From Deltaproteobacteria bacterium (GTDB lineage Bacteria; Myxococcota_C; UBA6777): a stretch of 64,000 bases of DNA. Both the position numbers and the translations under genes were made by a program. Location: contig SBHC01000012.1 in assembly GCA_006226375.1 (NCBI GenBank), forward strand, positions 17,835 to 81,834, read 5' to 3'. Under the pieces are notes generated by a model. It ran no database searches. It was not told the origin of the DNA and saw only the letters and a program-made list of their open reading frames with translations. Positions 1 through 9,640 of this stretch are shown here, piece by piece (the first letter of the stretch is position 1; every line of letters begins with the position of its first letter).

Positions 1-1259
1 CAGTCGGTGTCTTGCTTGCAGCCGGCGTGGCAACGTTGGTTGTTGTCACAGAACTCGCCTGTGTAGCAGTCGGTGTCTTTTTGGCAGCCGACGCACACGT
101 TGTTGACGCAGACCGCTCCACCGGTGCAGTCGTTGCTGGACTGGCATGCGGCTGTCTTGCAGAGGTTGTTGATGCAGCGCTTTCCGTTACTACATTCGGC
201 GTCTTGGGTGCAGGCTCCGCAGCGATGGTTGCGGCAGATCTGACCCGTTGGGCAGTCGGTGTCAGCCTTGCAATCGCTCTTCTGGCATTTGCCCTGCTCA
301 CAGATCTGATCGAGGGTGCAGTCACCGTCTTTCTGGCAAGGGGAGCATTTGTTGTTCAGGCAGACTTTGCCGTCGGTGCAATCGGTGCGGCTGAAACACT
401 CTTCCTTCTGGCATTTGCCCTGCTTGCAGAAGAGGTCGGTGCCGCAGTCTGCGTCTGTGGCACAAATGACGCACTGGCTGGCTTTGCAGACTTTGCCGTC
501 GGTGCAGTCGGCGTTGGTCAGGCAGGCTTTGCACGTTCCGTCCTTGGTGTCGCAGACTCCCTGGGTGCAATCGGCGTTGGTTGTGCAGCCTTTGCATGTT
601 CGGGAGCCGGTATCGCAGGTGCCTTGCTTGCAGTCGCTATCCTTGAGGCATTCGTGGCAGGTGTGGGTTTGGGTGTCACAGACTTTGCCCGCTCCGCAGT
701 CTAGGTTTTGTAGGCAGTCTTTGCAGATGTTGTCGGAGGTGTCGCACACTTTTTGGGTGTCGCAGTCGGAGTTGTCGCTGCATCCCGCTGTGCATTGGCC
801 TGACTTGCACACTCGCTTGGTGCCGCACTCAGCATTGTTTTGGCAAGGGCTGCATGTGTTGTTGCGACAGATCTGGCCGTTGGGGCAGGATGTGTCGGAG
901 GCGCCGTTGCAGTCACCCTTTTGGCAGGTCTGGTTGACGCACTGGTACGCGTCGCCACAGTCTTTGCCGTCTTTGCAAGAGGTGCACTTGTTGGCCACAC
1001 ATGCGCCGCCATTGGGGCAATCGGATGTGGCTTGGCAAGCTTGGGGGATGCAGAAGTTGTTCTCGCAGTTGTGGTATTTCGGACAATCGGCGATGGTCTG
1101 GCATCCTTTGAGGCAGATGCCGCCCCGGCAAACACCGCTGGAGCAATCGCTGTCCTGCGTACAATCTGTGCTTCCTGGGGTCTCTACCACACAGCCCGAC
1201 AGGCTTGTGAAGCTCACCCACGCGAACAATAAGAGACTAGGAAAAACAATACGTTTCAT
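1..1259 (-). CDS. Cys-rich repeat lipoprotein, 3' end beyond the window
   Basis: The reading frame is open from an ATG at 1259 to the window edge (419 codons, no stop), so the C-terminus is missing. The start has GAGG seven bases upstream. The N-terminus is a lipoprotein signal with lipobox L-S-G-C (Cys23). The rest is short repeats of the type C-x2-D-x-D-C-x2-G-x2-C, roughly 20-25 residues each, which should fold as small disulfide knots on the outer surface. The same repeat style occurs in the lipoprotein at 32234-35533. It lies 130 bp downstream of the glycosyltransferase gene on the same strand and may be cotranscribed with it. Specific function is unknown; a structural or adhesive surface role is inference. 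The overlapping plus-strand open frames are low-complexity shadows. Confidence 0.85.
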   Translation of the reverse strand, partial: MKRIVFPSLLLFAWVSFTSLSGCVVETPGSTDCTQDSDCSSGVCRGGICLKGCQTIADCPKYHNCENNFCIPQACQATSDCPNGGACVANKCTSCKDGKDCGDAYQCVNQTCQKGDCNGASDTSCPNGQICRNNTCSPCQNNAECGTKRVCKSGQCTAGCSDNSDCDTQKVCDTSDNICKDCLQNLDCGAGKVCDTQTHTCHECLKDSDCKQGTCDTGSRTCKGCTTNADCTQGVCDTKDGTCKACLTNADCTDGKVCKASQCVICATDADCGTDLFCKQGKCQKEECFSRTDCTDGKVCLNNKCSPCQKDGDCTLDQICEQGKCQKSDCKADTDCPTGQICRNHRCGACTQDAECSNGKRCINNLCKTAACQSSNDCTGGAVCVNNVCVGCQKDTDCYTGEFCDNNQRCHAGCKQDTD

Positions 1260-1389
1260 GAATCTACCTCGTGCCAATAGATGCCCGACTATAGCACAGA
1301 GGTTGGACAAGAGTCCATGAAACTCAAATCCTTAGAACGAGAGGGAAAGGCTTTGGAGTGAAAGGAGGAGTGGACGAGGAGGAGAGGTT

Positions 1390-4300
1390 TTAGGGGAGAA
1401 GCTTGAGGCGTACGGGGAGGGCTCGGTTCTGACCATCGTTGTACACGTTCGCGTATTTGATGGGGACCCGGTTGGAGCCCAGCCACAAGCCCATGTAGAT
1501 GTTGAGTCTGCTGTACTGGGAGGGATAGTTGCGCGGCAGCGTTTTGACCAGGATGTCCTGAACGTATTCGCCCTTCTTCCACTCGCTGGTGGGGTAGAGG
1601 CCTTCTGCCATTTCGTGGTCCCAGTTCAAGCGGTTTCGGGTCCACTTCACAGGATCGGCGTGGATGAACACTTTCCAATCTTTCTTGAAGCCGCCCGTCA
1701 CCTTGAAGAGGAAACGAATCTCAACCTTGTCCCCACGTTTGTAACCGTTGGGCTTGTTGAGACGGACTGCAATCAGACGGGCCTTGCCGCCAAAGTCGAT
1801 GTTGATCCTGCGCCAGTGAGGAGCCGTCAACGCCGGACGTTTGAAGAAGCGGACGCTCTCCACACCACGCGCACCTTCCGGTTGCTTGGTGGAGACCAGC
1901 CACATGTCGTAGTGCGGTCGCTCCAAGATGTAGAGCTTCTTCCCAACGCTGCGAGCGATGTTTCGGAGCGTGGGGACCTTATGTCGGGAGACCATGATGA
2001 AGACCGGTCGGGCGTCGGTCGCTCGGCGCAAGAAGTTCCTGGCGATGTTGTGGCGCCCCAGGAACTTGCTGAAGTTCTTTGTATAGAACGACGTAGACCG
2101 TTCATCCCAGTTGCTGAACTCACCAAAGGGCAATCGACGACCTTTGTCGTGCTTCTTGTAGGCTTCGTACAGCGACTTGAACGAGAAGTTCGCCGCAACA
2201 GCGGGCATCAACTTGCCGTTCACAAACAACACGAACGCAACAACTGGAACCAACAAGAAGGCAAATTGGTAGTAGCGCAGGCGACGCGAGAGCAAGATGA
2301 ACAAGAAGACCAAGCCAAACAACGCAAACGCCAACAAGAAGAAGTTACGCGGGTAAACATCTCCAGGGGTCTGGCGGTTGGTGTAGTAGGTGAACAATTG
2401 ATGGAGCGGCTTGTAGTTGGTCATCAAGTCTTTGGCCAAGAGGACAAAGAGCAAGAAGCTGGCCGCGAGTCCCATACGTTCTTTGCGAATGCCGTCTTCA
2501 CGGAACAAGCTGCTGATCCACACACCAGCGATGATCGCCAGGAACGGCACCACCGGGAAGATGTAGTGGTGGAACTTGGTCGAAGAGAACGTAAAGAAGA
2601 AGTAGGGGAAGAGGAAGCAACAGAAGAAGAAGATGTTCCGTCGCGACTTGGCTTCCACCATGTCGGTGTGATTCCAACGCAAGAATCGAGCGATGGCGAT
2701 GGGCAAGAGCGCCGACCACGGGAACATCCCGAAGCCGATCTGCTTGATGTACAGGTCGAAGCTGTTGTTGGGCTTCTCAATCACACCTTGGATGCGCTGG
2801 AAGTGGTGATAAATGAACCACTCTCGCATAAACGGCATGCCGTGCTTGTAGCACATCACAAACACCCAACTGCCCGCTACGACGAGGTAAATCAACGCGC
2901 CAGACAGGTAGAAGGCTTTGACGTGCTCACGGTTTTCCGAACCATTGAACAGTCCCACCATCACCACGATGCCGAGGAGAATGGTCAAGGAGAAGAAGGT
3001 GTTGTAGCCAAACGCGCTGACCACAGACTTGTTGGAGGCAACCGCGAGCCAGACCAAAGCTGTCAACAGGAAGGTCATGGTGGCCGGAACGGTAATCTTC
3101 TTCAACTCAAGCTGCTTGGTTCGATCATGGAGGAACACCAGGATCGACACCGAGGCCATAAAGGTAACGGTAAACAGGGAGAAGAAGACCAGACCCGGCG
3201 AGAGCTTCTTGCTCTGCATGATGGTGGCAAAGGGGAAGAAGCGGTTCAACACCGCCACCAACAACAGCAAACCAAACGCTGTAAAGTAGGGGCGTGCTTT
3301 CTTCCAGTCGGGCTCTTTGGACCACGCAAAGGTCACAATGACCGTTGTGATTGCCAGAACCAGCAAGCTAAAGATCAGCGGGAACTTGGCAAAGTAAAGC
3401 TTGAGGCGAGCCACATTTGTAAGGACGCCGATCAGCAAGCCACCGCCGGCAAGCACAACACCACCAAACCACCACGATTGCCCTCCTATCAGTAAGAGCA
3501 AGAGGGTTATCACCAGGAGGACCACGGAGAACGCGGCGACCTGCTTGTGGAGAGGCATGCGGTTGCGGAAGTTGTGATAGAAGGTGTTGACGCTGCTCAG
3601 TGCTCGACTCTGCCAGGAGAGGTAGTTCACCGTTTGCTGCTTGGCAAAGAGCTTGGTTCCGTTGCTCGCGCTTTTCTGACCCTTCACTCGTTGCTGGACT
3701 TTCTGCAACTTGGCGACATCACGACGGGCGACACGGAGTCGGTTGTTCGTGTTGTTGACCATGTCACGAGTCACCCGAGGCATCATCGGATAGGTCAAGA
3801 ACCAAACGGCAATCAACGAGGCCAAGGTTCCGATTACGATGGAGGCTGTGTTGCTCAAGCGTGGGGAGTTGTAGAACAGCCCCATGCGTCGAAGCAGGTC
3901 CCAATCGCGGGTGATCAGGATGTAGAACAGTACAGCACCACCAGGAACCACAATCGAGAGCAACCCTTTGGCGAGGAAGCCAAGGCCGCTCACAAAGAAG
4001 AACAGAGCGAACGCGCGCTTGGCTGGGTCGCGGGTGGTGGCTCGAACCACAGCCCAAATCGCGAAGAATCCGGCCAGGGTGATCCACAACACGCTACCCT
4101 GGTTCCAGGTGATCAGCCAGTTGAGCCCTTCCCGTTTCCAGGCAAAGCCGTTGAAGGCAACAAGGGCCTTCCAGTTGGGCGGACCAATCAGCTTAAATCG
4201 CCAGTAGGCCAACTCAATCACCTGAACGGCAACAAACAAGCCGGCGAGCAGAGAGAAGCTGCGTATGCCAAACTTGCGCTCTTCGTCGTCGTCGAGGGGG

Positions 4301-4827
4301 CGAAGATTAAAGACGCCCAGCGCGAAGAAGCCCATGGCAATGAGCTGAATGACCACGTAGGGGATGTCAACCATCACCTGCCGGGAGATCAAGAAGTATT
4401 GGGGGCATGTCGCGAGGACCAGAGCCGTAATCACGCCAGTACGACGGTTCCACAAGCGCTTCACGAAGTAATACATAAAGGCGACGCCGATCGCACCCAT
4501 CAGGGCAATGGGCATCCGGAGGAAAAACTCGGCGTTGGCGAAGTCGCCCACTTGTTGGATGCGGAAGGTCTTAAGCGAACTGATCATCAGCCAGAAGGTG
4601 AAGATCGGCTTGGACCAGAACGAGCGGGTGGAGTTGCGGTACCATGGCTCCCACCAGCTGTTGTGCTGGACCATCTCCATGGCGACCTGACTGTAGTGTG
4701 CCTCCCATGGATCCCAAAGCGGATACGAACCAATGAAGGGCAGATACAGGACCGCGGCAAGAAGTGCCAGGCCCAACGCCACCATCGTGTCAAATTGTCG
4801 TTGTTGTCGATATGCCTGTTGCGACAT
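1390..4827 (-). CDS. Large GT39/ArnT-like membrane glycosyltransferase
   Basis: A 1145-residue polytopic protein. After the first membrane segment (about residues 15-33) comes D-P-W-E-A-H-Y (residues 39-45), matching the acidic first periplasmic loop of the PMT/ArnT (GT39/GT83) superfamily, which moves a sugar from a polyprenyl-phosphate donor to lipid or protein outside the inner membrane. It is about twice the usual ArnT length. A basic, coil-like stretch (about 355-430) separates two groups of membrane helices, and a soluble tail of about 280 residues follows the last helix (near 866). ATG 4827 is preferred over ATG 4833 because AAGGA lies 8 bases from the former and only 2 from the latter. 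It is divergent from the ECF sigma gene across a 249-bp region. Acceptor unknown. Confidence 0.82.
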   Translation of the reverse strand: MSQQAYRQQRQFDTMVALGLALLAAVLYLPFIGSYPLWDPWEAHYSQVAMEMVQHNSWWEPWYRNSTRSFWSKPIFTFWLMISSLKTFRIQQVGDFANAEFFLRMPIALMGAIGVAFMYYFVKRLWNRRTGVITALVLATCPQYFLISRQVMVDIPYVVIQLIAMGFFALGVFNLRPLDDDEERKFGIRSFSLLAGLFVAVQVIELAYWRFKLIGPPNWKALVAFNGFAWKREGLNWLITWNQGSVLWITLAGFFAIWAVVRATTRDPAKRAFALFFFVSGLGFLAKGLLSIVVPGGAVLFYILITRDWDLLRRMGLFYNSPRLSNTASIVIGTLASLIAVWFLTYPMMPRVTRDMVNNTNNRLRVARRDVAKLQKVQQRVKGQKSASNGTKLFAKQQTVNYLSWQSRALSSVNTFYHNFRNRMPLHKQVAAFSVVLLVITLLLLLIGGQSWWFGGVVLAGGGLLIGVLTNVARLKLYFAKFPLIFSLLVLAITTVIVTFAWSKEPDWKKARPYFTAFGLLLLVAVLNRFFPFATIMQSKKLSPGLVFFSLFTVTFMASVSILVFLHDRTKQLELKKITVPATMTFLLTALVWLAVASNKSVVSAFGYNTFFSLTILLGIVVMVGLFNGSENREHVKAFYLSGALIYLVVAGSWVFVMCYKHGMPFMREWFIYHHFQRIQGVIEKPNNSFDLYIKQIGFGMFPWSALLPIAIARFLRWNHTDMVEAKSRRNIFFFCCFLFPYFFFTFSSTKFHHYIFPVVPFLAIIAGVWISSLFREDGIRKERMGLAASFLLFVLLAKDLMTNYKPLHQLFTYYTNRQTPGDVYPRNFFLLAFALFGLVFLFILLSRRLRYYQFAFLLVPVVAFVLFVNGKLMPAVAANFSFKSLYEAYKKHDKGRRLPFGEFSNWDERSTSFYTKNFSKFLGRHNIARNFLRRATDARPVFIMVSRHKVPTLRNIARSVGKKLYILERPHYDMWLVSTKQPEGARGVESVRFFKRPALTAPHWRRINIDFGGKARLIAVRLNKPNGYKRGDKVEIRFLFKVTGGFKKDWKVFIHADPVKWTRNRLNWDHEMAEGLYPTSEWKKGEYVQDILVKTLPRNYPSQYSRLNIYMGLWLGSNRVPIKYANVYNDGQNRALPVRLKLLP

Positions 4828-5076
4828 GTACATGTTCCTTATCGCAAGGTTAAGTCATTTGCTACAGCGGGTTATCGCCTGTGTACACAAACGAAGCCTG
4901 CTCATTCTCTTCTGTTATTCAGGCTGTTAATGCACGAAAGCAGAATGCAGGATATAGGAGATCAAGGGTGGGATGTCAAGCCATGCCTTTTTCTCGTTTT
5001 TGCTGTAAGATCGATGCTTCTTGAACGTTGCTTCTCTGACTTGAGCAGAGTGACTTGGGTCGAAGGATACAAGACT

Positions 5077-5670
5077 GTGGAGTCCAAAGCCGAAGAACAA
5101 GCGCTCGTTGAGCGTGCACAACAAGGTGATCGTGAGGCCGTGGCGGCGATCTATCGGTTGTATGCCGATCGATTGTACCGTCAGGTGATCTATCCTTGCG
5201 TGCCCAACGCGGCTATGGCCGAAGACATTCTCAAGGAGACGTTCGTGACGATGTTGGAGCAAATTCATCGATACCGATGGGACCCTTCCCGAGGGCTGTT
5301 CCCCTGGCTGGCTACCATCGCCCGAAACCGGGGCCTGGATCGTCACCGCAAGCGAATCCGGCACGACAGGCTTAATGGATCCTACCGGGAGCATCTTGAT
5401 GTGCTCGCTTCCCTCTCGTCAACGCCCGACAAGGTGCTGGAAGAGCAGGAAGAACAGGGGATACTCAAGGAGCAAGTCCGCTCCTGCCTGGACCAACTGA
5501 ACGAGCGATACCGCGCCGTTCTTGAGATGCGAATGTTCCAGGAACTCTCGCGGGAAGAGTGCGCGGAACAGCTGGACATTCGGGTGGCCACATTGGACGT
5601 CGTCTACTTTCGCGCGCTCAAGGCCTTTAAGAAAGTATGGGAGAAGCAGCATGTCACATCAGCAGGATAA
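5077..5670 (+). CDS. ECF-type RNA polymerase sigma factor
   Basis: A 197-residue sigma-70 family protein with only regions 2 and 4. Region 2 (about residues 10-92) holds the AED-x2-K/Q-E-x-F core and the W-L-A-T-I-A-R-N segment that binds the -10 element. Region 4 (about 134-187) has the L-N-E-R-Y-R-A-V-L-E helix and a helix-turn-helix. GTG 5077 was chosen because AAGGA sits nine bases upstream; an in-frame ATG at 5014 would add 21 residues with no good Shine-Dalgarno. It is first in a tight four-gene operon with a single-span membrane protein and two lipoproteins, the usual layout of an envelope-responsive sigma with its anti-sigma. The target regulon is not visible here. Confidence 0.9.
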   Translation: MESKAEEQALVERAQQGDREAVAAIYRLYADRLYRQVIYPCVPNAAMAEDILKETFVTMLEQIHRYRWDPSRGLFPWLATIARNRGLDRHRKRIRHDRLNGSYREHLDVLASLSSTPDKVLEEQEEQGILKEQVRSCLDQLNERYRAVLEMRMFQELSREECAEQLDIRVATLDVVYFRALKAFKKVWEKQHVTSAG

Positions 5671-5712
5671 GTCTACAATGCGTACCCACCACAAACCTCT
5701 CGGAGGTATTCA

Positions 5713-6396
5713 ATGACCAAGAAACCCAAGGCATCTGGCGAGTCCTCCTCGGAGCCTGCTTCCAATGCAGCGTGGAGCCACCTGAACTGGGAGGAACTGG
5801 AGGAGTCTCCGCCCTCTGTCGAAGAGTTGGCCCAGGCGGAGGAGATGGCGCTGTGGATGGATTCCTTGCTGGAAGGAACTCGCGACTCCGAAAGCCCCAT
5901 CCGTGAGCCAAGCTTCTCCTTGGAGGAAGCCGAAGAGCTTGCTGCCATGGGGATGTTGCTTCGTCACGCCAACGAACCCCCCACCTTAACGGCGCAAAGC
6001 AAACAGCGTGTCGAAGACGAACTCCTCTCCTTCCTTCCCGCTCCAGAGAAGGAACAAGCTCCAAAAGATTCCTGGTGGGCTACGCTGTTGGGCTCGATGC
6101 AGCTTCTGTTGCAACGTCCGGTGATGGCGGCGATGGCTGTGGTTCTCTTGAGCGTGGGGAGCTGGGGAGTCTGGCAGTCCCAACAGCCTTCAGAGGTCCG
6201 CCGAGGATTTTCAGTGGCTGCTTCTTCGGGCCAGTCGTTGTTTGGCGGGACTCTCTCCAAGGCGTCCACCAACAACCCCTTCCAGGAGACCCGGTCGGCT
6301 GCAGAGAGGCTGGACCGTGTGACCCAACAATTGGGACAGTGGCAACGCAACCGTTGGGGACAACAACTGCGACGCAAACGTTACGGCAACTTTTAA
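5713..6396 (+). CDS. Single-span membrane protein, likely anti-sigma factor
   Basis: A 227-residue protein with an acidic N-terminal cytoplasmic part (about 1-130), one transmembrane helix (about 136-154) and a basic, Gln/Arg-rich tail outside. GGAGG is seven bases before the ATG. Its place 42 bp after an ECF sigma gene and its topology suggest an anti-sigma factor that holds the sigma at the membrane. It contains no cysteine at all, so it lacks the zinc-binding HxxxCxxC motif of the classic anti-sigma domain; recognition is by context rather than by sequence motif. The two genes that follow begin 9 bp after the preceding stop in each case. Confidence 0.6.
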   Translation: MTKKPKASGESSSEPASNAAWSHLNWEELEESPPSVEELAQAEEMALWMDSLLEGTRDSESPIREPSFSLEEAEELAAMGMLLRHANEPPTLTAQSKQRVEDELLSFLPAPEKEQAPKDSWWATLLGSMQLLLQRPVMAAMAVVLLSVGSWGVWQSQQPSEVRRGFSVAASSGQSLFGGTLSKASTNNPFQETRSAAERLDRVTQQLGQWQRNRWGQQLRRKRYGNF

Positions 6397-6405
6397 GGAT
6401 ATACC

Positions 6406-6957
6406 ATGGTAGAGTCGCGAACAAACGAGAGGCACACCTTCAGGCGTTGGCCCGTGCGGTGGTTGTGGTGGAGCCTGCTTCTTCTTCTGGGTGTGACGAC
6501 AGGTTGCAAGTCGTCCAAGCTCCAGCCTCGTGTGCCCAACCGGCAAGAGGAGAAGATGCTGGCGCTGTTGTCGATGGCGCGGAGTCACCACCAGTTGGCT
6601 TCGTTGGCAAGCCGTCGTGGAAAGCCCAAAGAAGCCTTGAAAGAATTGGATGCTATTCTTAAACTGAAGTTTCCCAAAGGCTTTCGCCCTGGCGAAGAGA
6701 TGCTGCTGGACGCTTGGGCGCGCAAGGCCACGTTCTTGCTCAAGAACAAGCAACCCAAGCAGGCTCTGGCGACTGTGGAGCAAGCGATTCGACGTCCCAC
6801 CTGGCTGAAACGTTCGTATTACATCGCGCATTTGTTTCAAGTTCGGGGTACCATCTTGGAGGCGTTGCAAAAGCCGGCCGAAGCTGTTCGCTCGTATCAA
6901 GAATCCATCCGTCGTAACCAGGCAGTCATCCAAGAGATTGATGGCCAGAGACCCTAA
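6406..6957 (+). CDS. TPR-like lipoprotein of the sigma operon
   Basis: A 183-residue protein with a long N-region (Arg/Trp-rich), a hydrophobic stretch of leucines and a lipobox-like T-T-G-C with Cys34. The mature part is helical with repeated A-x3-G-x5-A-L-x3-D/E patterns (for example K-P-K-E-A-L-K-E-L and K-Q-P-K-Q-A-L-A-T-V), consistent with three or four tetratricopeptide repeats that bind partner proteins. It starts 9 bp after the putative anti-sigma gene and is very likely cotranslated with it. A role in sensing or assembly in the periplasm is inference from context. Confidence 0.72.
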   Translation: MVESRTNERHTFRRWPVRWLWWSLLLLLGVTTGCKSSKLQPRVPNRQEEKMLALLSMARSHHQLASLASRRGKPKEALKELDAILKLKFPKGFRPGEEMLLDAWARKATFLLKNKQPKQALATVEQAIRRPTWLKRSYYIAHLFQVRGTILEALQKPAEAVRSYQESIRRNQAVIQEIDGQRP

Positions 6958-6966
6958 GAGGCACGC

Positions 6967-7554
6967 ATGAAAGCAAACACATCATGGAAACGACCCGCCT
7001 GGAAGCCTTCTCGCGTGTTGCTTGGGCTCTTTCTTTTGGGGATTACCTTGCAGTGGGGCTGCGCCAAGAGCGTGAGCCTCTCGTCAGAGTTTCCAAAGGT
7101 GCGCGGATCTCTCCCTAACGAAGCCGAATCCGCACGTCGTGAAATTCGTCGGCTGCAGCACTGGATCCGAAGCACCATGCGGACAACCCAAGCTGACGCC
7201 CAGGTAGCGATTGCACGCAAGCGCTCCAGCGACTCCAGCGCTGGACGTGTGATCGGCCCCCAGGATGTTCGTCCTCGGCCGGCCAAACCAGTACAACCTT
7301 CTCCTCCGCCAACCCAGCCTGAAGCTACACCTAACCGTCCGGTGGCGAAGACGATGCGAAGACGCTCTCGCCGTTACCGTCGCTTGACTCCCTGCCAACG
7401 ATTGTGCCGCGCGAGCAATGGAATCTGCCAGGCGAGTCACCGGATCTGCCGCATCGCCACACGCTTTGCTTTCAACCGCTCCTTCCAGGTGGCCTGCCGC
7501 CGCTCCTCATCCGACTGTCAAAAAGCACAACGCCGCTGTCGCAAGTGCAAGTAA
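6967..7554 (+). CDS. Cys-rich basic lipoprotein, last gene of the sigma operon
   Basis: A 195-residue protein with a signal peptide ending in W-G-C (Cys32; a weak lipobox). The middle (about 95-125) is Pro/Arg-rich. The last 65 residues are strongly basic with eight cysteines arranged as helical pairs (C-x3-C, then I-C and R-I-C at seven-residue steps, then four more), which suggests a small disulfide-stapled helical bundle. I recall similar C-terminal Cys-helix patterns in other myxobacterial lipoproteins, but no named function. It begins 9 bp after the TPR lipoprotein stop, so it belongs to the sigma operon. Confidence 0.7.
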   Translation: MKANTSWKRPAWKPSRVLLGLFLLGITLQWGCAKSVSLSSEFPKVRGSLPNEAESARREIRRLQHWIRSTMRTTQADAQVAIARKRSSDSSAGRVIGPQDVRPRPAKPVQPSPPPTQPEATPNRPVAKTMRRRSRRYRRLTPCQRLCRASNGICQASHRICRIATRFAFNRSFQVACRRSSSDCQKAQRRCRKCK

Positions 7555-7585
7555 GAGGGGGAAGTGGAATTGTTTCGGTAGTTTG

Positions 7586-7620
7586 ACCCTCCTTGCGAGC
7601 GAAGCCGTTGCGGGGAGGGT
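7586..7620. terminator. Stem-loop between convergent genes, possible terminator
   Basis: ACCCTCCTTGC (7586-7596) can pair with GCGGGGAGGGT (7610-7620): 11 pairs including two G-T, with a 13-base loop. It sits between the stop of the sigma operon (7554) and the stop of the convergent repeat lipoprotein gene (7664). Neither side is followed by a T-run, so it is not a textbook intrinsic terminator. Confidence 0.4.
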
Positions 7621-7663
7621 GGTTGAGGTGAAGCCGAAACCGGGTGGGGTCGCCTCACCATGA

Positions 7664-9640
7664 TTAAGGAAGCTTGATCTTGTCCGCCACAATCTGGCCT
7701 GTTTGTGGCAAGCTGGAGTAGTTGGTTGACTCTCCACCGTACACCGTGATGCGATAGAGCCCTGGGAAGAGGGTTGCCTTGAAGGTGAAGCCTTCATTCT
7801 TCGCAGACTCACAGGTACCGTACACATTGATCTGGTAGTTGTACTCCAACTCGCGGAACAACACACGGAAGGTTCGGTAACCTTCGCGCCCTGTGCGCTG
7901 GCAATTCGCAAGCAACTGAGGGTTGTTTCGATTCAACGTGATCTTTCCCGCTACCTCGATGGTTTTTACGTCGAGCAAGACGTTGGCTTCGTCCTTGGTA
8001 AAGTCCCGCTTGTCCAGCACGACCTGGCCTGTTTGGGGGAGGTTGGAGTAGTTGGTTGACTCGCCACCGTACACGGTAACCCGGTAGGTGCCGGGGAAGA
8101 TGGTCGCGTCGTAGACAAAGCCCTTGGTCTTCGCAGACTCGCAGGTACCGTAGACATTGATCTGGTAGTTGTAGGTGGACTCCCGGAACAACACTCGGAA
8201 GGTTCGGTAACCTTCGCGCCCTGCACGCTGACAATTGGCCAGTAGCTGTGGGTTGTTCCGATTGAGCGTGATTTTTCCCGACACTTGGATGGTCTTTACG
8301 TCGAGCAAGACGTTGGTTTCGTCTTTCAAGAAGTCCCGCTTGTCGAGCACCACTTGGCCTGTTTGGGGGAGGTTGGAGTAGTTGGTTGACTCTCCACCAT
8401 ACACGGTAATCCGGTAGGTTCCTGGGAAGATGGCTGCGTCATAGACAAAGCCCTTGAGCTTGGCAGACTCGCAGGTGCCGTAGACATTGATCTGGTAGTT
8501 GTAGGTGGTTTCCCGGAACAACACGCGGAAGGTACGGTAGCCTTCGCGTCCCGTACGTTCGCAGTTGGCGAGTAGTTTCGGGTTGTTGCGATTTAGCGTG
8601 ATCTTGCCCGACACTTGGATGGTCTTTACGTCAAGCAAGACGTTGGTTTCATCCTTCTTGAAGTCGCGGTTGTCGAGGACGACCTGGCCTGTTTGGGGGA
8701 GGTTGGAGTAGTTGGTTGACTCTCCACCGTAGACGGTAACCCGGTAGGTTCCTGGGAAGATGGTCGCGTCATAGACAAAGCCCTTGTTCTTGGCAGACTC
8801 GCAGGTACCGTAGACATTGATCTGGTAGTTGTAGGTGGTTTCGCGGAAGAGAACGCGGAAGGTACGGTAACCTTCACGCCCCGTACGTTGGCAATTGGCG
8901 AGCAACTGCGGGTTGTTTCGATTCAGCGTGATCTTGCCTGAGACCTGGATGGTCTTTACGTCGAGCAAGACGTTGGTTTCGTTCTTGGTAAAATCGCGGT
9001 TGTCGAGTACGACTTGGCCCGTTTGAGGGAGGTTGGAGTAGTTGGTTGACTCTCCACCGTAGACGGTAACCCGGTAGGTTCCTGGGAAGATGGTCGCATC
9101 GTAAACAAAGCCATTGTTCTTGGCAGACTCGCAGGTACCGTAGACATTGATCTGGTAGTTGTAGGTGGTTTCCCGGAACAGCACACGGAAGGTTCGGTAG
9201 CCTTCGCGCCCCGTACGTTCACAGTTGGCGAGTAGTTTCGGGTTGTTTCGGTTCAGGGTGATCTTGCCCGACACTTGGATGGTCTTTACGTCGAGGAGAA
9301 CGTTGGTTTCATCCTTCTTGAAGTCACGCTTGTCGAGTACGACCTGGCCTGTTTGGGGCAAGTTGGAGTAGTTGGTGGACTCCCCACCGTAGACCGTCAC
9401 TTTGTAGGTCCCTGGAAAGAGAGTTGCTTTGAACACAAAGCCATCGTTCTTGGCGGACTCACAGGTACCGTAGACATTGATTTGGTAGTTGTAGGTGGTT
9501 TCTTGGAACAACACGCGGAAGGTTCGGTAACCTTCGCGCCCTGCACGCTGGCAATTGGCGAGCAGTTGCGGGTTGTTTCGGTTCAGGGTGATCTTGCCCG
9601 ACACCTGAATGGTTTCAACATTCAAGCGTAGGTCTTTCGC
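7664..9640 (-). repeat. Six tandem 330-bp coding repeats
   Basis: The marker GG-T-x-TTTACG recurs at 7961, 8291, 8621, 8951 and 9281, exactly 330 bp apart, with a diverged equivalent at 9611. The first and last protein units are the most divergent (they share F-K-A-T-L-F where the inner four have Y-D-A-T/A-I-F), and the inner four are nearly identical, as expected from expansion by unequal recombination inside the array. Confidence 0.95.

Noticed and set aside
12..1320. Long plus-strand open frames opposite the left-edge Cys-rich gene
   Set aside because: They are repetitive Ala/Val or Gln/Ser/His-rich translations that mirror the antisense of a Cys-repeat gene, with no ribosome site or family match; the minus-strand frame has a lipoprotein signal and continues to the edge.
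1615..5013. Two very long plus-strand open frames opposite the glycosyltransferase gene
   Set aside because: Their translations are rich in Gln, His, Arg and Glu without any fold signal, as expected of the antisense of a membrane-protein gene. Only the end of the second frame, from about 5077, is a true gene (the sigma factor).
7664..9640. Possible CRISPR-like array
   Set aside because: The regular 330-bp units are in-frame protein repeats with no short repeat and spacer pattern.
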